Assembly (NCBI RefSeq): GCF_000739015.1
Contig: NZ_JPUG01000053.1
Location: 1-64,000 of the forward strand
Direction of reading: 5' to 3'
DNA from: Microvirga sp. BSC39
GTDB taxonomy: Bacteria; Pseudomonadota; Alphaproteobacteria; Rhizobiales; Beijerinckiaceae
DNA length: 64,000 bases
Positions 37,265-46,080 of this stretch are shown piece after piece. The notes below the pieces were generated by a model. The model was given only the letters and a program-made list of their open reading frames with translations, made no database searches and was not told the DNA's origin. Both the position numbers and the translations under genes were made by a program. Numbering within the stretch: the stretch's first letter is position 1; every line of letters begins with the position of its first letter.

Positions 37265-37349
37265 GAAAATTCCCGCCTGTGCGTTTCGGCACTAGGAGAA
37301 CCGTAATAGAGTAGTAGAAGCTTAAGCCTCGAAGCATCGAGACGGGGGA

Positions 37350-38729
37350 ATGATGGCGACGATCCGAAATGCTGTGCCGGGTGCCGGCTACGGGAATGTC
37401 TTCGTCGATTCCCTGATCTGGGGCGGAACGGCGTGGAACACGACCGTCGAGCCCATCAAGGTCTATTTCGGCCAGAGCGGCGACTTCGCAGCAGCCAGTG
37501 CCCGCCACGGTGAAAGCGAGATCCTCACCAGCGCGGCCCAGGCGCAGGACTGGACCCTCGAAGAGATAGGCGTCTTCGACTACGCGGCTGCTGTTTATGG
37601 GAGTGTCTGCGGCCTCAGGTTCCAGCTCGTCGATACGGTGAGCGCAGCCGACATCGTCTGGTGGAAGACCGCGATCGGCGACAGCACGCTCGGCGTCCAT
37701 GAGCTGCCCGGGGGCGGTCAGGTCTGGGGATATTTCGATCCCTCTATGCCCTCCTGGAACAATATGCATTTCGGGGGCGACGGCCTCAACACCGTGCTGC
37801 ATGAACTCGGGCATGGCCTGGGCTTGGCGCATCCTCATGATGGTGGAGATGAGAGCGGTACGACTTTTCCCGGTGTGAGCGACGCCTACTCGACCGGAAC
37901 CTACGGCCTGAACCAGGGGATCTGGACGGTCATGTCGTACAACACGGGGTGGGACCGGGCGGGCTACGATGTGACCTATGGCAATCAGGCGGGGCTCGGA
38001 GCCTTCGACATCGCAGCCTTGCAGGCGCTCTACGGAAAGAACATGGCGACGGGTGCAGGCAAGGACGTCTATACCTTGCCCACATGGAACCTGTTCACCG
38101 AGCAGCAGGGGTGGTTCTGCATCTGGGACGCAGGCGGGACGGACACGATCACAGCCGCGAATGCATCGGCTGGCGTGCAGATCGACCTGCGGGCTGCGAC
38201 CTTGAGGACTGGGGATCGCAACGCAGGTGGGTTCGTCTCGCAGGAGTCGGGGGTCGCCGGCGGCTTCACGATCGCGAACGGCGTCGTGATCGAGAACGCC
38301 ACGGGCGGACGCTCGAACGACAAGCTTTACGGGAATGCCGCAGCCAACACGCTCAAGGGCAACGGCGGCAACGATGTCCTTACAGGCGGCGCAGGTCGCG
38401 ACACATTCGTGTTCGATGCAAAACTGAACAAGACCACGAACAAGGACCGGATCCTCGACTACAGCGTCGCCTCGGACACGATCTGGCTTGACAACCAGGT
38501 CTTCAAAAAGCTCGGGCGCGGATCCATCTCCAATCCGGTGAAGCTGAAGAACGACATGTTCGTCACGGGATCCGGGGCGAAGGACCGGGAGGACCGGATC
38601 GTCTACGATGCTAAGAAGGGCGTGCTCTCCTACGATGCGGACGGCACGGGCTCGAAGCATGAACCGGTCGAATTCGCCACCCTGAGGAAGGGCCTCAGGA
38701 TGACCCACCACGAGTTTTTCGTGATCTAG
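37350..38729 (+). CDS. RTX metallopeptidase, M10 serralysin family (intact zinc site)
   Basis: A 459-residue secreted zinc protease. There is no signal peptide, as expected for type I secretion. The zinc motif HELGHGLGLAH is complete at residues 151-161 and the Met-turn is TVMSYN with Met195. After the catalytic domain come a linker with DIAALQALYGKN, a short RTX block (SNDKLYGN, LKGNGGNDVLTGGAGRDTF, about 325-362) that binds calcium, and a C-terminal domain ending HHEFFVI, probably the secretion signal. Overall it is close to serralysin length. No ABC exporter, adaptor or protease inhibitor gene is nearby. A tandem paralogue follows at 38966. Confidence 0.93.
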   Translation: MMATIRNAVPGAGYGNVFVDSLIWGGTAWNTTVEPIKVYFGQSGDFAAASARHGESEILTSAAQAQDWTLEEIGVFDYAAAVYGSVCGLRFQLVDTVSAADIVWWKTAIGDSTLGVHELPGGGQVWGYFDPSMPSWNNMHFGGDGLNTVLHELGHGLGLAHPHDGGDESGTTFPGVSDAYSTGTYGLNQGIWTVMSYNTGWDRAGYDVTYGNQAGLGAFDIAALQALYGKNMATGAGKDVYTLPTWNLFTEQQGWFCIWDAGGTDTITAANASAGVQIDLRAATLRTGDRNAGGFVSQESGVAGGFTIANGVVIENATGGRSNDKLYGNAAANTLKGNGGNDVLTGGAGRDTFVFDAKLNKTTNKDRILDYSVASDTIWLDNQVFKKLGRGSISNPVKLKNDMFVTGSGAKDREDRIVYDAKKGVLSYDADGTGSKHEPVEFATLRKGLRMTHHEFFVI

Positions 38730-38888
38730 ACGGGTCTTTGGCAGCAATCACGCCGGCGCGAAGCTTGGCCCGACAGGCGTCGGCAGCGCCCGGAAGCGCA
38801 TGCCGCCGATCAATACTCATTCTGACTGAATGTGCCCTCAGGACCTGCACATGGATCGATGCGCTCCATGGCCTGCGGCAGCGACAGG

Positions 38889-38933
38889 ATGTGCGCTTTT
38901 GCACATGTTGTTTGTAACGTAATTAAGTATAAA
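38889..38933 (+). promoter_or_regulatory. Inverted repeat and TATAAA box upstream of the RTX paralogue
   Basis: ATGTGC (38889-38894) and GCACAT (38901-38906) form a perfect dyad with a 6-base spacer. An AT-rich stretch with TATAAA (38928-38933) follows, then GAGGTG as ribosome site before the start at 38966. The second RTX gene therefore seems to have its own promoter. The remainder of the 236-bp gap shows nothing else. Confidence 0.45.
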
Positions 38934-38965
38934 TACGCGCAGTGCATCAGTGAGGTGAATCGACA

Positions 38966-40420
38966 ATGGCAGGCTTTCGCACGATTTCAGGCTCCGGCTA
39001 CGGCAGCGCTTACATCGACGCGCTGGTTGCAGGCGGCGCGGTCTGGGACATGAGCACCGGGCCGATCACATTCGATTTCGGCCTGCGTTACGACCGCCCG
39101 GGTTCAATATGGCATCATGGTGGGGAGGGGCCGAAGTTCACTTCGGATGGGCGTCCCTATCTCATTTCTGAAAGTGTTGGCGGTGTCGAGGGAGCCGAAT
39201 GGATCGTAGGCGATTATCGCGACGTGGACGCAGTGCCTATCGTAAACGCGCTGGCGCACGCTTCCGCAGTTGCGAATGTCAAATTCGCCGTCGACCCTGT
39301 CTATGGTGACTCTGCTCGGCCCGCCAGTGACGCCAATATGGTTCTCTGGAAGACCCACATAGAAGTTTCGGAAAATGGCGGGGTCTGGACCGATGCCGAC
39401 ACCCCCAATGAGAGTTTCGAAGCAGGCCGAGCCCAATCTTGGCTCTATCACAGTGTCTACTTCGGCGATGCATGGGATCGCTCGCATCCCGGCGGCATGG
39501 GCTATACGATGATCCTGAACATGGTCGGCAAGGCGCTCGGCCTGCGGCAGGCTCATGCCGAGTTTCCCGGCATTGCGCATGAAAACGACGTCGGCCCGTT
39601 CGGCCTTAATCAGGCGCCCTTCACCGTCATGTCCGGCAATTGGAGTTTTCAGAACTCCGGGCATCCGAACGGGAAGTGGGGCTCCATGAAGAGCTTCGGG
39701 GCTTTCGACATCGCCGCCCTGCAGGCGATCTACGGCGCCAACATGACGACGGCCACAGGCAACAACGTTTACGAGCTGCCCACATACAACGACTGGGATG
39801 AAGAGTGGGGCGTCGGCCGAGCCACGGGCTGGACCTGCATCTGGGATGCCGGCGGCAACGATACGATCACTGCTCGGGGCGCGATCAAGAGCGTGGTCAT
39901 CGACCTGCGAGCCGCCACCCTGGCGAACGGTGATCCGAATGCCGGCGGCTTCATCTCCATGCATATGAACGTCGCCGGTGGCTTCACCATCGCAAAGGGG
40001 GCGGTCATCGAAAATGCGATCGGCGGTTACGGCAGCGACTATCTGATTGGAAACAACACCGTCAACAAGCTCACTGGCGGGGCCGGCAAGGACTTCTTCG
40101 TCTTCGCCACGACGCCGAACAAGAGAACGAACAAGGACACCATCACCGATTTCAAGGTGAAGGACGACACGATCTGGCTGGAGAACAGCATCTTCAGGAA
40201 GCTCGGACGCAAAGGGACCGACAAGAACCCTGCCAAGCTCAAAGCAGCCTTCTTCAAGATCGGCGAGAAGGCCACCGACAAGAACGACTACATCGTCTAC
40301 AACAAGAAGACGGGCGTTCTGTCCTACGACGCCGACGGATCGGGCAAGGGTCAGGCCGTCGATTTTGCCGTGATCAAGAAGAACCTGCCGCTCACGCACA
40401 ACGACTTCGCCATCATCTGA
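38966..40420 (+). CDS. RTX protein, degenerate M10 metallopeptidase (pseudoenzyme)
   Basis: A 484-residue paralogue of the upstream protease. The order of parts is the same: SGSGYGSAYIDALVAGGAVW at the start, a catalytic-type domain, Met-turn TVMSGNW (Met222), DIAALQAIYGAN, a reduced RTX block (GGYGSDYLIGNN, LTGGAGKDFF) and a matching C-terminal domain ending HNDFAII. But the zinc motif reads NMVGKALGLRQ at residues 185-195: the three histidine ligands have become Asn, Lys and Gln and the catalytic Glu is Met. The frame is complete with normal codon use, so it is probably a functional non-catalytic protein rather than a decaying gene. A terminator follows. Confidence 0.9.
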   Translation: MAGFRTISGSGYGSAYIDALVAGGAVWDMSTGPITFDFGLRYDRPGSIWHHGGEGPKFTSDGRPYLISESVGGVEGAEWIVGDYRDVDAVPIVNALAHASAVANVKFAVDPVYGDSARPASDANMVLWKTHIEVSENGGVWTDADTPNESFEAGRAQSWLYHSVYFGDAWDRSHPGGMGYTMILNMVGKALGLRQAHAEFPGIAHENDVGPFGLNQAPFTVMSGNWSFQNSGHPNGKWGSMKSFGAFDIAALQAIYGANMTTATGNNVYELPTYNDWDEEWGVGRATGWTCIWDAGGNDTITARGAIKSVVIDLRAATLANGDPNAGGFISMHMNVAGGFTIAKGAVIENAIGGYGSDYLIGNNTVNKLTGGAGKDFFVFATTPNKRTNKDTITDFKVKDDTIWLENSIFRKLGRKGTDKNPAKLKAAFFKIGEKATDKNDYIVYNKKTGVLSYDADGSGKGQAVDFAVIKKNLPLTHNDFAII

Positions 40421-40440
40421 GCGAGGCGGCATTCCAACAA

Positions 40441-40468
40441 AGGGCGGCACCTCATCGGGTGCCGCCCT
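40441..40468 (+). terminator. Terminator after the RTX pair
   Basis: AGGGCGGCACC and GGTGCCGCCCT form an 11-bp stem with a 6-base loop, followed by CGTTTG. It begins 21 bases after the second RTX gene. Confidence 0.8.
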
Positions 40469-40584
40469 CGTTTGTGGGACATTCCATCACAAAGCGTCAT
40501 ACCAAACGCGACAAACTTTCAATTCTGCTGATGTGGGACTTGAGCTAGGGTGCCATCCCTGTTTTGCCCCTTGAGGCCGTGACC

Positions 40585-41826
40585 ATGTCTGCATCGCCCG
40601 CCCGCTCCCGCGTCTCCCCGGAAATCATCGTCGTCTGCGGCTGCCTCATCGCCCTGATCACGTTCGGGCCCCGGGCCTCCTCGGGGCTGTTCCAGCTGCC
40701 GATGATCACGGAATACGGCTGGGGCCGGGACACCTTCGGCTTCGCCATCGCGATCCAGAACCTTCTCTGGGGCGTCGGACAGCCCTTCGCCGGCGCGGTG
40801 GCGGACCGGTTCGGTGCACTCCGCGTGCTCTGCGTCGGGGCCATTCTCTACGCGCTCGGCCTCGTCGTCATGGCCTATGCGACCACACCCAGCGTCCTGC
40901 ATATCGGTGCCGGCGTGCTCATCGGGTTCGGCCTCTCCGGCTGCTCGTTCAACCTGGTGCTCGGCGCCTTCGGCAAGATCCTCCCCGAAAAATGGCGCCC
41001 TATGGCCTTCGGGGCCGGCACCGCGGCCGGCTCCTTCGGCCAGTTCCTGTTCCCGCCCATCGGCAACGTGCTGATCGAGTCCTTCGGCTGGCAGCACACC
41101 CTTCTGGTCTTCGCCGGTAGCGTGCTCATCGTCATGCCCCTGGCGCTGGCGCTTGCGACCCGGCCCACCGGCGATACGGCGCAGTCCGGGCCGGCTGCGG
41201 CTCCGAACCAGTCCATTGCCCAGGCTCTGTCGGAGGCCTTCAAGCATCGCTCCTATGTGCTGCTGGTGCTCGGCTTCTTCACCTGCGGCTTCCAGCTCGC
41301 CTTCATCACCGTGCACCTGCCGGCCTACCTGAAGGATGCGGGCCTCTCGGCGGCCGTCGGCGGCTGGACGCTTGCCGTCATCGGCCTTGCCAATGCGGCA
41401 GGTTCCCTGGGCTCGGGCTGGCTCTCCACCCGCATGTCGAAGCGCTGGCTGCTGGCCTGGATCTATCTCGGCCGCTCGGTGGCGATTGCGGCCTTCATCC
41501 TGATCCCGGCCACGCCTGTGACGTCGATCCTGTTCGGCATCTCCATAGGGTTGCTCTGGCTCTCCACCGTGCCGCCCACCTCATCCCTGGTGATGCTGAT
41601 GTTCGGCACCCGCTACATGGCCATGCTCTACGGCTTCGCGTTCTTCTCGCACCAGGTCGGAGGCTTCCTCGGCGTGTGGCTCGGCGGCCTGCTCTACGAG
41701 ATCAACGGCAATTACAGCATGGTCTGGTGGCTCTCCGTCCTGCTCGGCCTGGCCTCGGCCCTGATCAACCTGCCGATCAAGGAACAGCCGGTCGACCGCG
41801 CCCCGGCGCTGCAGCCGGCGGAGTAG
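40585..41826 (+). CDS. MFS transporter
   Basis: A 413-residue major facilitator with about twelve membrane helices and a cytoplasmic loop near residue 200 (ATRPTGDTAQSGPAAAPN). The helix 2-3 motif of the family is seen as GAVADRFGALRVL. The general layout, including FGPRASSGLFQLPMITEYGW, matches the monocarboxylate/oxalate-type MFS (MCT-like) group, but the substrate is not determinable. The ATG at 40585 has GAGG eight bases upstream and precedes SASPARSRVSP. It is followed 83 bp later by the AcuI-like gene on the same strand. Confidence 0.92.
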   Translation: MSASPARSRVSPEIIVVCGCLIALITFGPRASSGLFQLPMITEYGWGRDTFGFAIAIQNLLWGVGQPFAGAVADRFGALRVLCVGAILYALGLVVMAYATTPSVLHIGAGVLIGFGLSGCSFNLVLGAFGKILPEKWRPMAFGAGTAAGSFGQFLFPPIGNVLIESFGWQHTLLVFAGSVLIVMPLALALATRPTGDTAQSGPAAAPNQSIAQALSEAFKHRSYVLLVLGFFTCGFQLAFITVHLPAYLKDAGLSAAVGGWTLAVIGLANAAGSLGSGWLSTRMSKRWLLAWIYLGRSVAIAAFILIPATPVTSILFGISIGLLWLSTVPPTSSLVMLMFGTRYMAMLYGFAFFSHQVGGFLGVWLGGLLYEINGNYSMVWWLSVLLGLASALINLPIKEQPVDRAPALQPAE

Positions 41827-41909
41827 GCACGCCTCCCTGCTAAGGGATGAAGCCTCCACGCTTGCCCTCATCCTCCGCCGCGCCACAAATGGACCGGGGA
41901 GGAATCGGC

Positions 41910-42896
41910 ATGAGCGCATTCAAGGCTATGGTCATCGACAAAACTGACGCCGGTCAGAATGTCGGCATTCGCGAGTTCAACGAGGCTGATCTGATGGACG
42001 GCGATGTCACCGTCCGCGTGTCGCACTCAACGCTGAACTACAAGGACGGACTCGCGCTCACCGGTAAGGCCCCGGTGGTACGACGCTTTCCGATGATCCC
42101 GGGCGTCGATCTCGCCGGCACCGTGGAAGCCTCGTCGAACCCGGACTTCAAGCCCGGCGACGCCGTCGTCCTCAACGGCTGGGGATTGGGCGAAACGCAT
42201 CTCGGCGCCTATGCGGAGAAGGTGCGCGTCAAGGGTGATTGGCTGATCCCGCTGCCCGAGGGACTCTCACCGCAGCAGGCCATGGCCGTCGGCACCGCAG
42301 GCTACACAGCGATGCTCTGCCTGATGGCGCTGGAGCGGCACGGCCTGCGTCCGGAGCGCGGCCCGGCCGTCGTCACGGGCGCCGTCGGCGGCGTTGGCTC
42401 AGTGGCGGTGGCGCTGCTCGCCAAGGCCGGCTGGCACGTGATCGCCTCGACCGGGCGGCCCGAGGAGGCGGATTATCTCAAGAGCCTCGGCGCATCCGAG
42501 ATCATCGAGCGCAGCGAACTCACCGGCCCGGCAAAGCCGCTTGCCAAGGAACGCTGGGCGGCGGGTGTCGACACGGTCGGGTCCACGACTCTGGCCAACG
42601 TCCTGGCCATGACCCGATATGGTGGCGCCGTCGCGGCCTGCGGGCTTGCCGGCGGCATGGATCTGCCCGGCACCGTGGCGCCCTTCATCCTGCGCAACGT
42701 GTCCCTGCTCGGCGTCGATTCGGTGATGGCCCCCAAGGCACTGCGGATCGAAGCCTGGAGCCGGATCGCCCGCGAGCTCGATCACGAGAAACTTGCCGCC
42801 ATGACCTCGACCATCCCGCTCGATGGAGTGATGGAGGCGGGTCAGGAGATCGTCGCCGGACGCATCAGGGGCCGGGTGGTGGTGGAGATCGGTTAG
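41910..42896 (+). CDS. acuI: NADPH-dependent acrylyl-CoA reductase-like oxidoreductase (AcuI/YhdH family)
   Basis: A 328-residue medium-chain reductase of the AcuI/YhdH group, which reduces acrylyl-CoA to propionyl-CoA and so detoxifies acrylate. It has the family start FKAMVIDKTDAGQNVGIREF, the substrate segment STLNYKDGLALTGKAPVVRR and the nucleotide loop VTGAVGGVGSVAVALLAKAG. No zinc ligands are seen, as expected. GGAGG stands just before the ATG at 41910. The MFS gene upstream could be cotranscribed. The exact substrate is inferred from the family. Confidence 0.87.
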   Translation: MSAFKAMVIDKTDAGQNVGIREFNEADLMDGDVTVRVSHSTLNYKDGLALTGKAPVVRRFPMIPGVDLAGTVEASSNPDFKPGDAVVLNGWGLGETHLGAYAEKVRVKGDWLIPLPEGLSPQQAMAVGTAGYTAMLCLMALERHGLRPERGPAVVTGAVGGVGSVAVALLAKAGWHVIASTGRPEEADYLKSLGASEIIERSELTGPAKPLAKERWAAGVDTVGSTTLANVLAMTRYGGAVAACGLAGGMDLPGTVAPFILRNVSLLGVDSVMAPKALRIEAWSRIARELDHEKLAAMTSTIPLDGVMEAGQEIVAGRIRGRVVVEIG

Positions 42897-42953
42897 TTTG
42901 CTATCGGCCTTATAAATCAACCTTAAAAGCGCCATGCGCTGACAATTCTCTCT

Positions 42954-43043
42954 CGTCATGGCCGGGCTTGTCCCGGCCATCCACGTCTTAGGAACCGCGA
43001 GGCAACAAAGACGTGGATCCCCGGCACAAGTCCGGGGATGACG
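42954..43043. repeat. Dispersed palindromic repeat, family A, copy 4
   Basis: CGTCATGGCCGGGCTTGTCC with GGCCATCCACGTCTT opposes AAAGACGTGGATCCCCGG and TCCGGGGATGACG. It lies between convergent acuI-like and LysR genes. Confidence 0.85.
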
Positions 43044-43068
43044 TGGGCAGAATGCTGGAGATCACCCG

Positions 43069-44016
43069 CTAGCCGGCTTCGCTGAGCAGGGCGTTTTTTG
43101 CTCCGGTCCCTTCGATCCGCTTCTTCTGCTTGGCGATCTCGGCGGCCATGAAGTCCATGAAGGCCCGCACGCGGGCGGACTGGCGCAGGTCCGGATGGGT
43201 CAGGAGCCACAGGCCCGCGGCGAAATCCGCATTGATGTCCGACAGCCGCACGAGGTTGGGGCTTGCATCCGCAATGAAGCAGGGCAGGGGGCCGATGCCC
43301 GTTCCGGCCTCCACGGCTTCGGAAAGGCCGAGCACCGTGTTGACCTTGTAGACGATGTTGTCCGGTGCCACGTGCTCGCGCACGAAGCGGGCGACCTTCA
43401 GGGTCGCCAGGTTGTCTCCCAGCGCGACCCAATGCCGGTCGAACAGATCGGCCAGAGTCACGTCTTCCGGTCCCCGCACATCGGGAAAGTCCGCCTTCCG
43501 GCCATAGATTGCCCAGGCGATGGTGGCCACGCGCCGTCCGACCAGCGTCTCGGGCGGATCGTCCGTAGCGCGGATCGCCACGTCCGCGTCGCGTTTCGAG
43601 AGGTTGAGGGCCTGGTTGGCGAGAACCACGTCGAGCCGCATCTCCGGGCAGGCCTTGATGAAGCGGGCGAAGATCGGCGTCAGCAGGTGGACGAGCAGCG
43701 TATCGTTGGTGGTGACCCGCAGCTCGCCGGCGGGCGCCACGGCCTGGCCTGCGAGCTTGCGGGTGAACGCCGTGACATTCTCCTCCATCTGCTCGGCCAG
43801 CGCCGTCATCTCCTCGCCGGCCGTGGTGAGCACGTAGCCGGTTCGGTGCCGCTCGAAGAGCTTGACCCCGAGGTTCTCCTCCATCTGGCCGAGCCGGCGG
43901 AAGACCGTCGAGTGGTTGACCCCAAGACGTTCGGCCGCGCCGGCCAACCCATTGGCTTCGGCGATGATCTTCACGAGCCGGAAATCGTCCCATTCGAGAT
44001 GCTGTTGCTTGGACAT
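43069..44016 (-). CDS. LysR-family transcriptional regulator
   Basis: A 315-residue LysR-type regulator. The DNA-binding domain is WDDFRLVKIIAEANGLAGAA, then RLGVNHSTVFRRLGQMEENL with LFERHRTGYVLTTAGEEM, at about residues 8-68. The remaining part is the effector domain with RDADVAIRATDDPPETLVGR. The ATG ending at 44016 is chosen over one 18 bases upstream. It is divergent from wrbA across 171 bp that carry an inverted repeat of LysR type, so control of wrbA is a reasonable inference. Confidence 0.92.
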   Translation of the reverse strand: MSKQQHLEWDDFRLVKIIAEANGLAGAAERLGVNHSTVFRRLGQMEENLGVKLFERHRTGYVLTTAGEEMTALAEQMEENVTAFTRKLAGQAVAPAGELRVTTNDTLLVHLLTPIFARFIKACPEMRLDVVLANQALNLSKRDADVAIRATDDPPETLVGRRVATIAWAIYGRKADFPDVRGPEDVTLADLFDRHWVALGDNLATLKVARFVREHVAPDNIVYKVNTVLGLSEAVEAGTGIGPLPCFIADASPNLVRLSDINADFAAGLWLLTHPDLRQSARVRAFMDFMAAEIAKQKKRIEGTGAKNALLSEAG

Positions 44017-44040
44017 GGGTTTGCATTCACGCAAGAGAGG

Positions 44041-44070
44041 CCCTGCATATCTAGCACTGGTTTTGCAGGG
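44041..44070. promoter_or_regulatory. Inverted repeat in the LysR / wrbA gap
   Basis: CCCTGCA (44041-44047) and TGCAGGG (44064-44070) are perfect 7-bp arms; inside, TGCATATCTAGCA is a T-N11-A dyad (44044-44056) of the kind LysR proteins bind. It stands 25 bp from the regulator start and about 120 bp from wrbA. Confidence 0.45.
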
Positions 44071-44187
44071 GAGAAAGCTTATCCTCTTGAATGTCCAACA
44101 CCCGCAGGGCAGTGCGCATCCGGCCTTTCTTGAAGAGAGGCCAGGAGAGGGCTGGTCTGCGTCTCAATTCAAGCAATCGGAGTTCAC

Positions 44188-44790
44188 ATGACCAAGGTTC
44201 TGGTTCTGTATTATTCGTCCTGGGGGCACATCGAGCAGATGGCCTATGCCGCCGCCGAAGGTGCCCGCGAGGCCGGCGCCGAGGTCGTGGTGAAGCGCGT
44301 GCCGGAGCTCGTGCCCGAGGCCGTGGCCCAGGCCGCTCATTACAAGACCGACCAGAAGGCGCCCATCGCCACCGTTGAGGAGCTGCCGGAATACGACGCC
44401 ATCATCTTCGGCACGCCGACCCGCTACGGCACCATGACGGCCCAGATGAAGAACTTCCTCGACCAGACCGGGGGTCTCTGGGCGCAGGGCAAGCTCATCG
44501 GCAAGGTTGGGTCTGTGTTCACCTCCGCAGCCACGCAGCACGGCGGCCAGGAGGCCACGATCCTTACCACGCTGCCGGTGCTCCTGCATCACGGCATGGT
44601 GGTCGTGGGCCTGCCCTATTCGTTCCAGGGCCAGATGGGCGTCGACCAGATCCGCGGCGGCTCGCCCTACGGCGCCTCCACGACTGCCGGTGGCGACGGC
44701 TCGCGCCAGCCGACCGAGATCGACCTCGACGGGGCCCGCTTCCAGGGCCGGCACGTGGCCCAGATCGCCGCGAAGTTGGCGGTGAAGTAG
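44188..44790 (+). CDS. wrbA: NAD(P)H:quinone oxidoreductase WrbA
   Basis: A 200-residue flavodoxin-like FMN enzyme that reduces quinones by two electrons and so limits oxidative stress. It shows [20 protein letters not shown] (FMN phosphate loop), the WrbA-specific [20 protein letters not shown], and [17 protein letters not shown]. The length is standard for the family. GGAG lies six bases before the ATG. It is divergent from the LysR regulator gene. Confidence 0.96.
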   Translation: MTKVLVLYYSSWGHIEQMAYAAAEGAREAGAEVVVKRVPELVPEAVAQAAHYKTDQKAPIATVEELPEYDAIIFGTPTRYGTMTAQMKNFLDQTGGLWAQGKLIGKVGSVFTSAATQHGGQEATILTTLPVLLHHGMVVVGLPYSFQGQMGVDQIRGGSPYGASTTAGGDGSRQPTEIDLDGARFQGRHVAQIAAKLAVK

Positions 44791-44800
44791 GAAACACACG

Positions 44801-44952
44801 CTGTCATCCCCGGCGAGCCTTTAGGCGAGGGAAGGGGATCCACTGGCACGCTCAGCGCTATGGATTCCCTTCCCCTCCGCTACGCTCCGGCCGGGAATGA
44901 CACCGCGGCGCCTTTCGCATCGAGATCACCGGCACAAGGCCGGTGATGACAC
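44801..44952. repeat. Diverged palindromic repeat between wrbA and the t6A synthase gene
   Basis: The stretch holds GTCATCCCCGGCGAGCC, GGGAAGGGGATCC against GGATTCCCTTCCCC, GGCCGGGAATGAC, and ATCACCGGCACAAGGCCGGT with GATGAC. It mixes parts of families A and B. It separates two convergent genes. Confidence 0.7.
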
Positions 44953-44983
44953 GGTGTGGTTCGATGAATGCTTCGGAGCGGGC

Positions 44984-45955
44984 TTACCGCTCCGCCGCAG
45001 CGCGCCGCAGGCGGTCGTTGATGGCCTCGCCCAGGCCCGTCTCAGGGATCGGGCCCACGGCAATGGTCGCGGCTCCCGAGGCGTCGAGCTGCCTCAGATA
45101 GGAAAACAGATGAGCGGCGGCCTCCACGAGGTCGCCGTTTTTGCTGAGGTTCAGAGCGGTGCGGGCTGTCTCCATGCTCTCAAGAGGCTGAGCACCGAAC
45201 AGCAGAACGGCCTCATCGGCCTCGATGCGCGCCGCATTCAGGCGCACCCGTGCGCGGGGTGCGTAATGGGACGCGAGCATGCCTGGCGCCAGCGGGCTCT
45301 TGCCGCCTTCCGCCCCGGCTTCAAGCGTCATCCCGATCAGTGCCTCAATGGCCTCGCGCGGCACGCCGCCCGGGCGCAGCAGGCGGGGCGTGCCGCCGAG
45401 GCAGGCGACGATGGTCGACTCGACGCCCACCTGGGATGATCCGCCGTCGAGCACCGCATCGATGCGACCGTCGAGATCGCCCAGCACGTGATCGGCATCC
45501 GTGGGGCTGACGCGCCCCGAGCGGTTGGCAGAGGGCGCGGCAACCGGGCGGCCGGTTTTCTGCAGCAGCGCATAGGCAAGCGGATGGGCCGGCACGCGCA
45601 GGCCCACGCTGTCGAGACCGGCACGGGCAAGATCAGAGATCGTGCAGGTGGGTGCCACCGGAACCACCAGGGTCAGCGGGCCGGGCCAGAAGGCCTCCGC
45701 CAGGCGCCGGGCCGTTTCGTCGAAAACACCTTGCTTCTGAGCGGCCTCGAAGCTCTCCAGGTGGGAGATCAGCGGGTTGAAGCTCGGGCGCTCCTTGGCG
45801 GCGTAGATGCCGGCGACGGCTTGCGCATCCGTAGCATCCGCCCCGAGGCCATAGACCGTCTCCGTTGGGAAGGCCACGAGGCCGCCGCGCCGCAGGATCT
45901 CCGCCGCACGGGCAAGACTGGCCTCATCGGACGTCAGACGCTCCGTTTGGCGCAT
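44984..45955 (-). CDS. L-threonylcarbamoyladenylate synthase (Sua5/YrdC)
   Basis: It makes threonylcarbamoyl-AMP, the precursor for t6A at position 37 of ANN-decoding tRNAs. The 323-residue form joins the YrdC domain (LVAFPTETVYGLGADATDAQ; KERPSFNPLISHL; SANRSGRVSPTDADHV) to the C-terminal Sua5 domain (SPGMLASHYAP-type motif seen as LAPGMLASHYAPRARVRL). The start may be the ATG ending at 45955 or a GTG six codons upstream. It is divergent from the acyl-CoA dehydrogenase gene. Confidence 0.95.
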   Translation of the reverse strand: MRQTERLTSDEASLARAAEILRRGGLVAFPTETVYGLGADATDAQAVAGIYAAKERPSFNPLISHLESFEAAQKQGVFDETARRLAEAFWPGPLTLVVPVAPTCTISDLARAGLDSVGLRVPAHPLAYALLQKTGRPVAAPSANRSGRVSPTDADHVLGDLDGRIDAVLDGGSSQVGVESTIVACLGGTPRLLRPGGVPREAIEALIGMTLEAGAEGGKSPLAPGMLASHYAPRARVRLNAARIEADEAVLLFGAQPLESMETARTALNLSKNGDLVEAAAHLFSYLRQLDASGAATIAVGPIPETGLGEAINDRLRRAAAER

Positions 45956-46080
45956 TGACCCAAGATCGTTCACGTCTAAACTATTCCTTGCCCGTGGGGA
46001 AAATCCCCTTGCCGGGTGGGTTTAACGGCGCGAGAACACGCGTCAATATGAAAAGCCCATGGCTTCAAGAGGAACCGCCC

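Noticed and set aside
37245-38747. 500-codon minus-strand open frame across the RTX protease
   Set aside because: Antisense shadow; considered briefly as a possible inhibitor gene, but it has no signal peptide, motif or ribosome site, and the plus strand has a complete zinc protease.
38966-40420. Second RTX gene as a decaying pseudogene
   Set aside because: The frame is uninterrupted, has a good ribosome site, normal codon use and a conserved C-terminal domain; loss of the zinc site alone does not make it a pseudogene.
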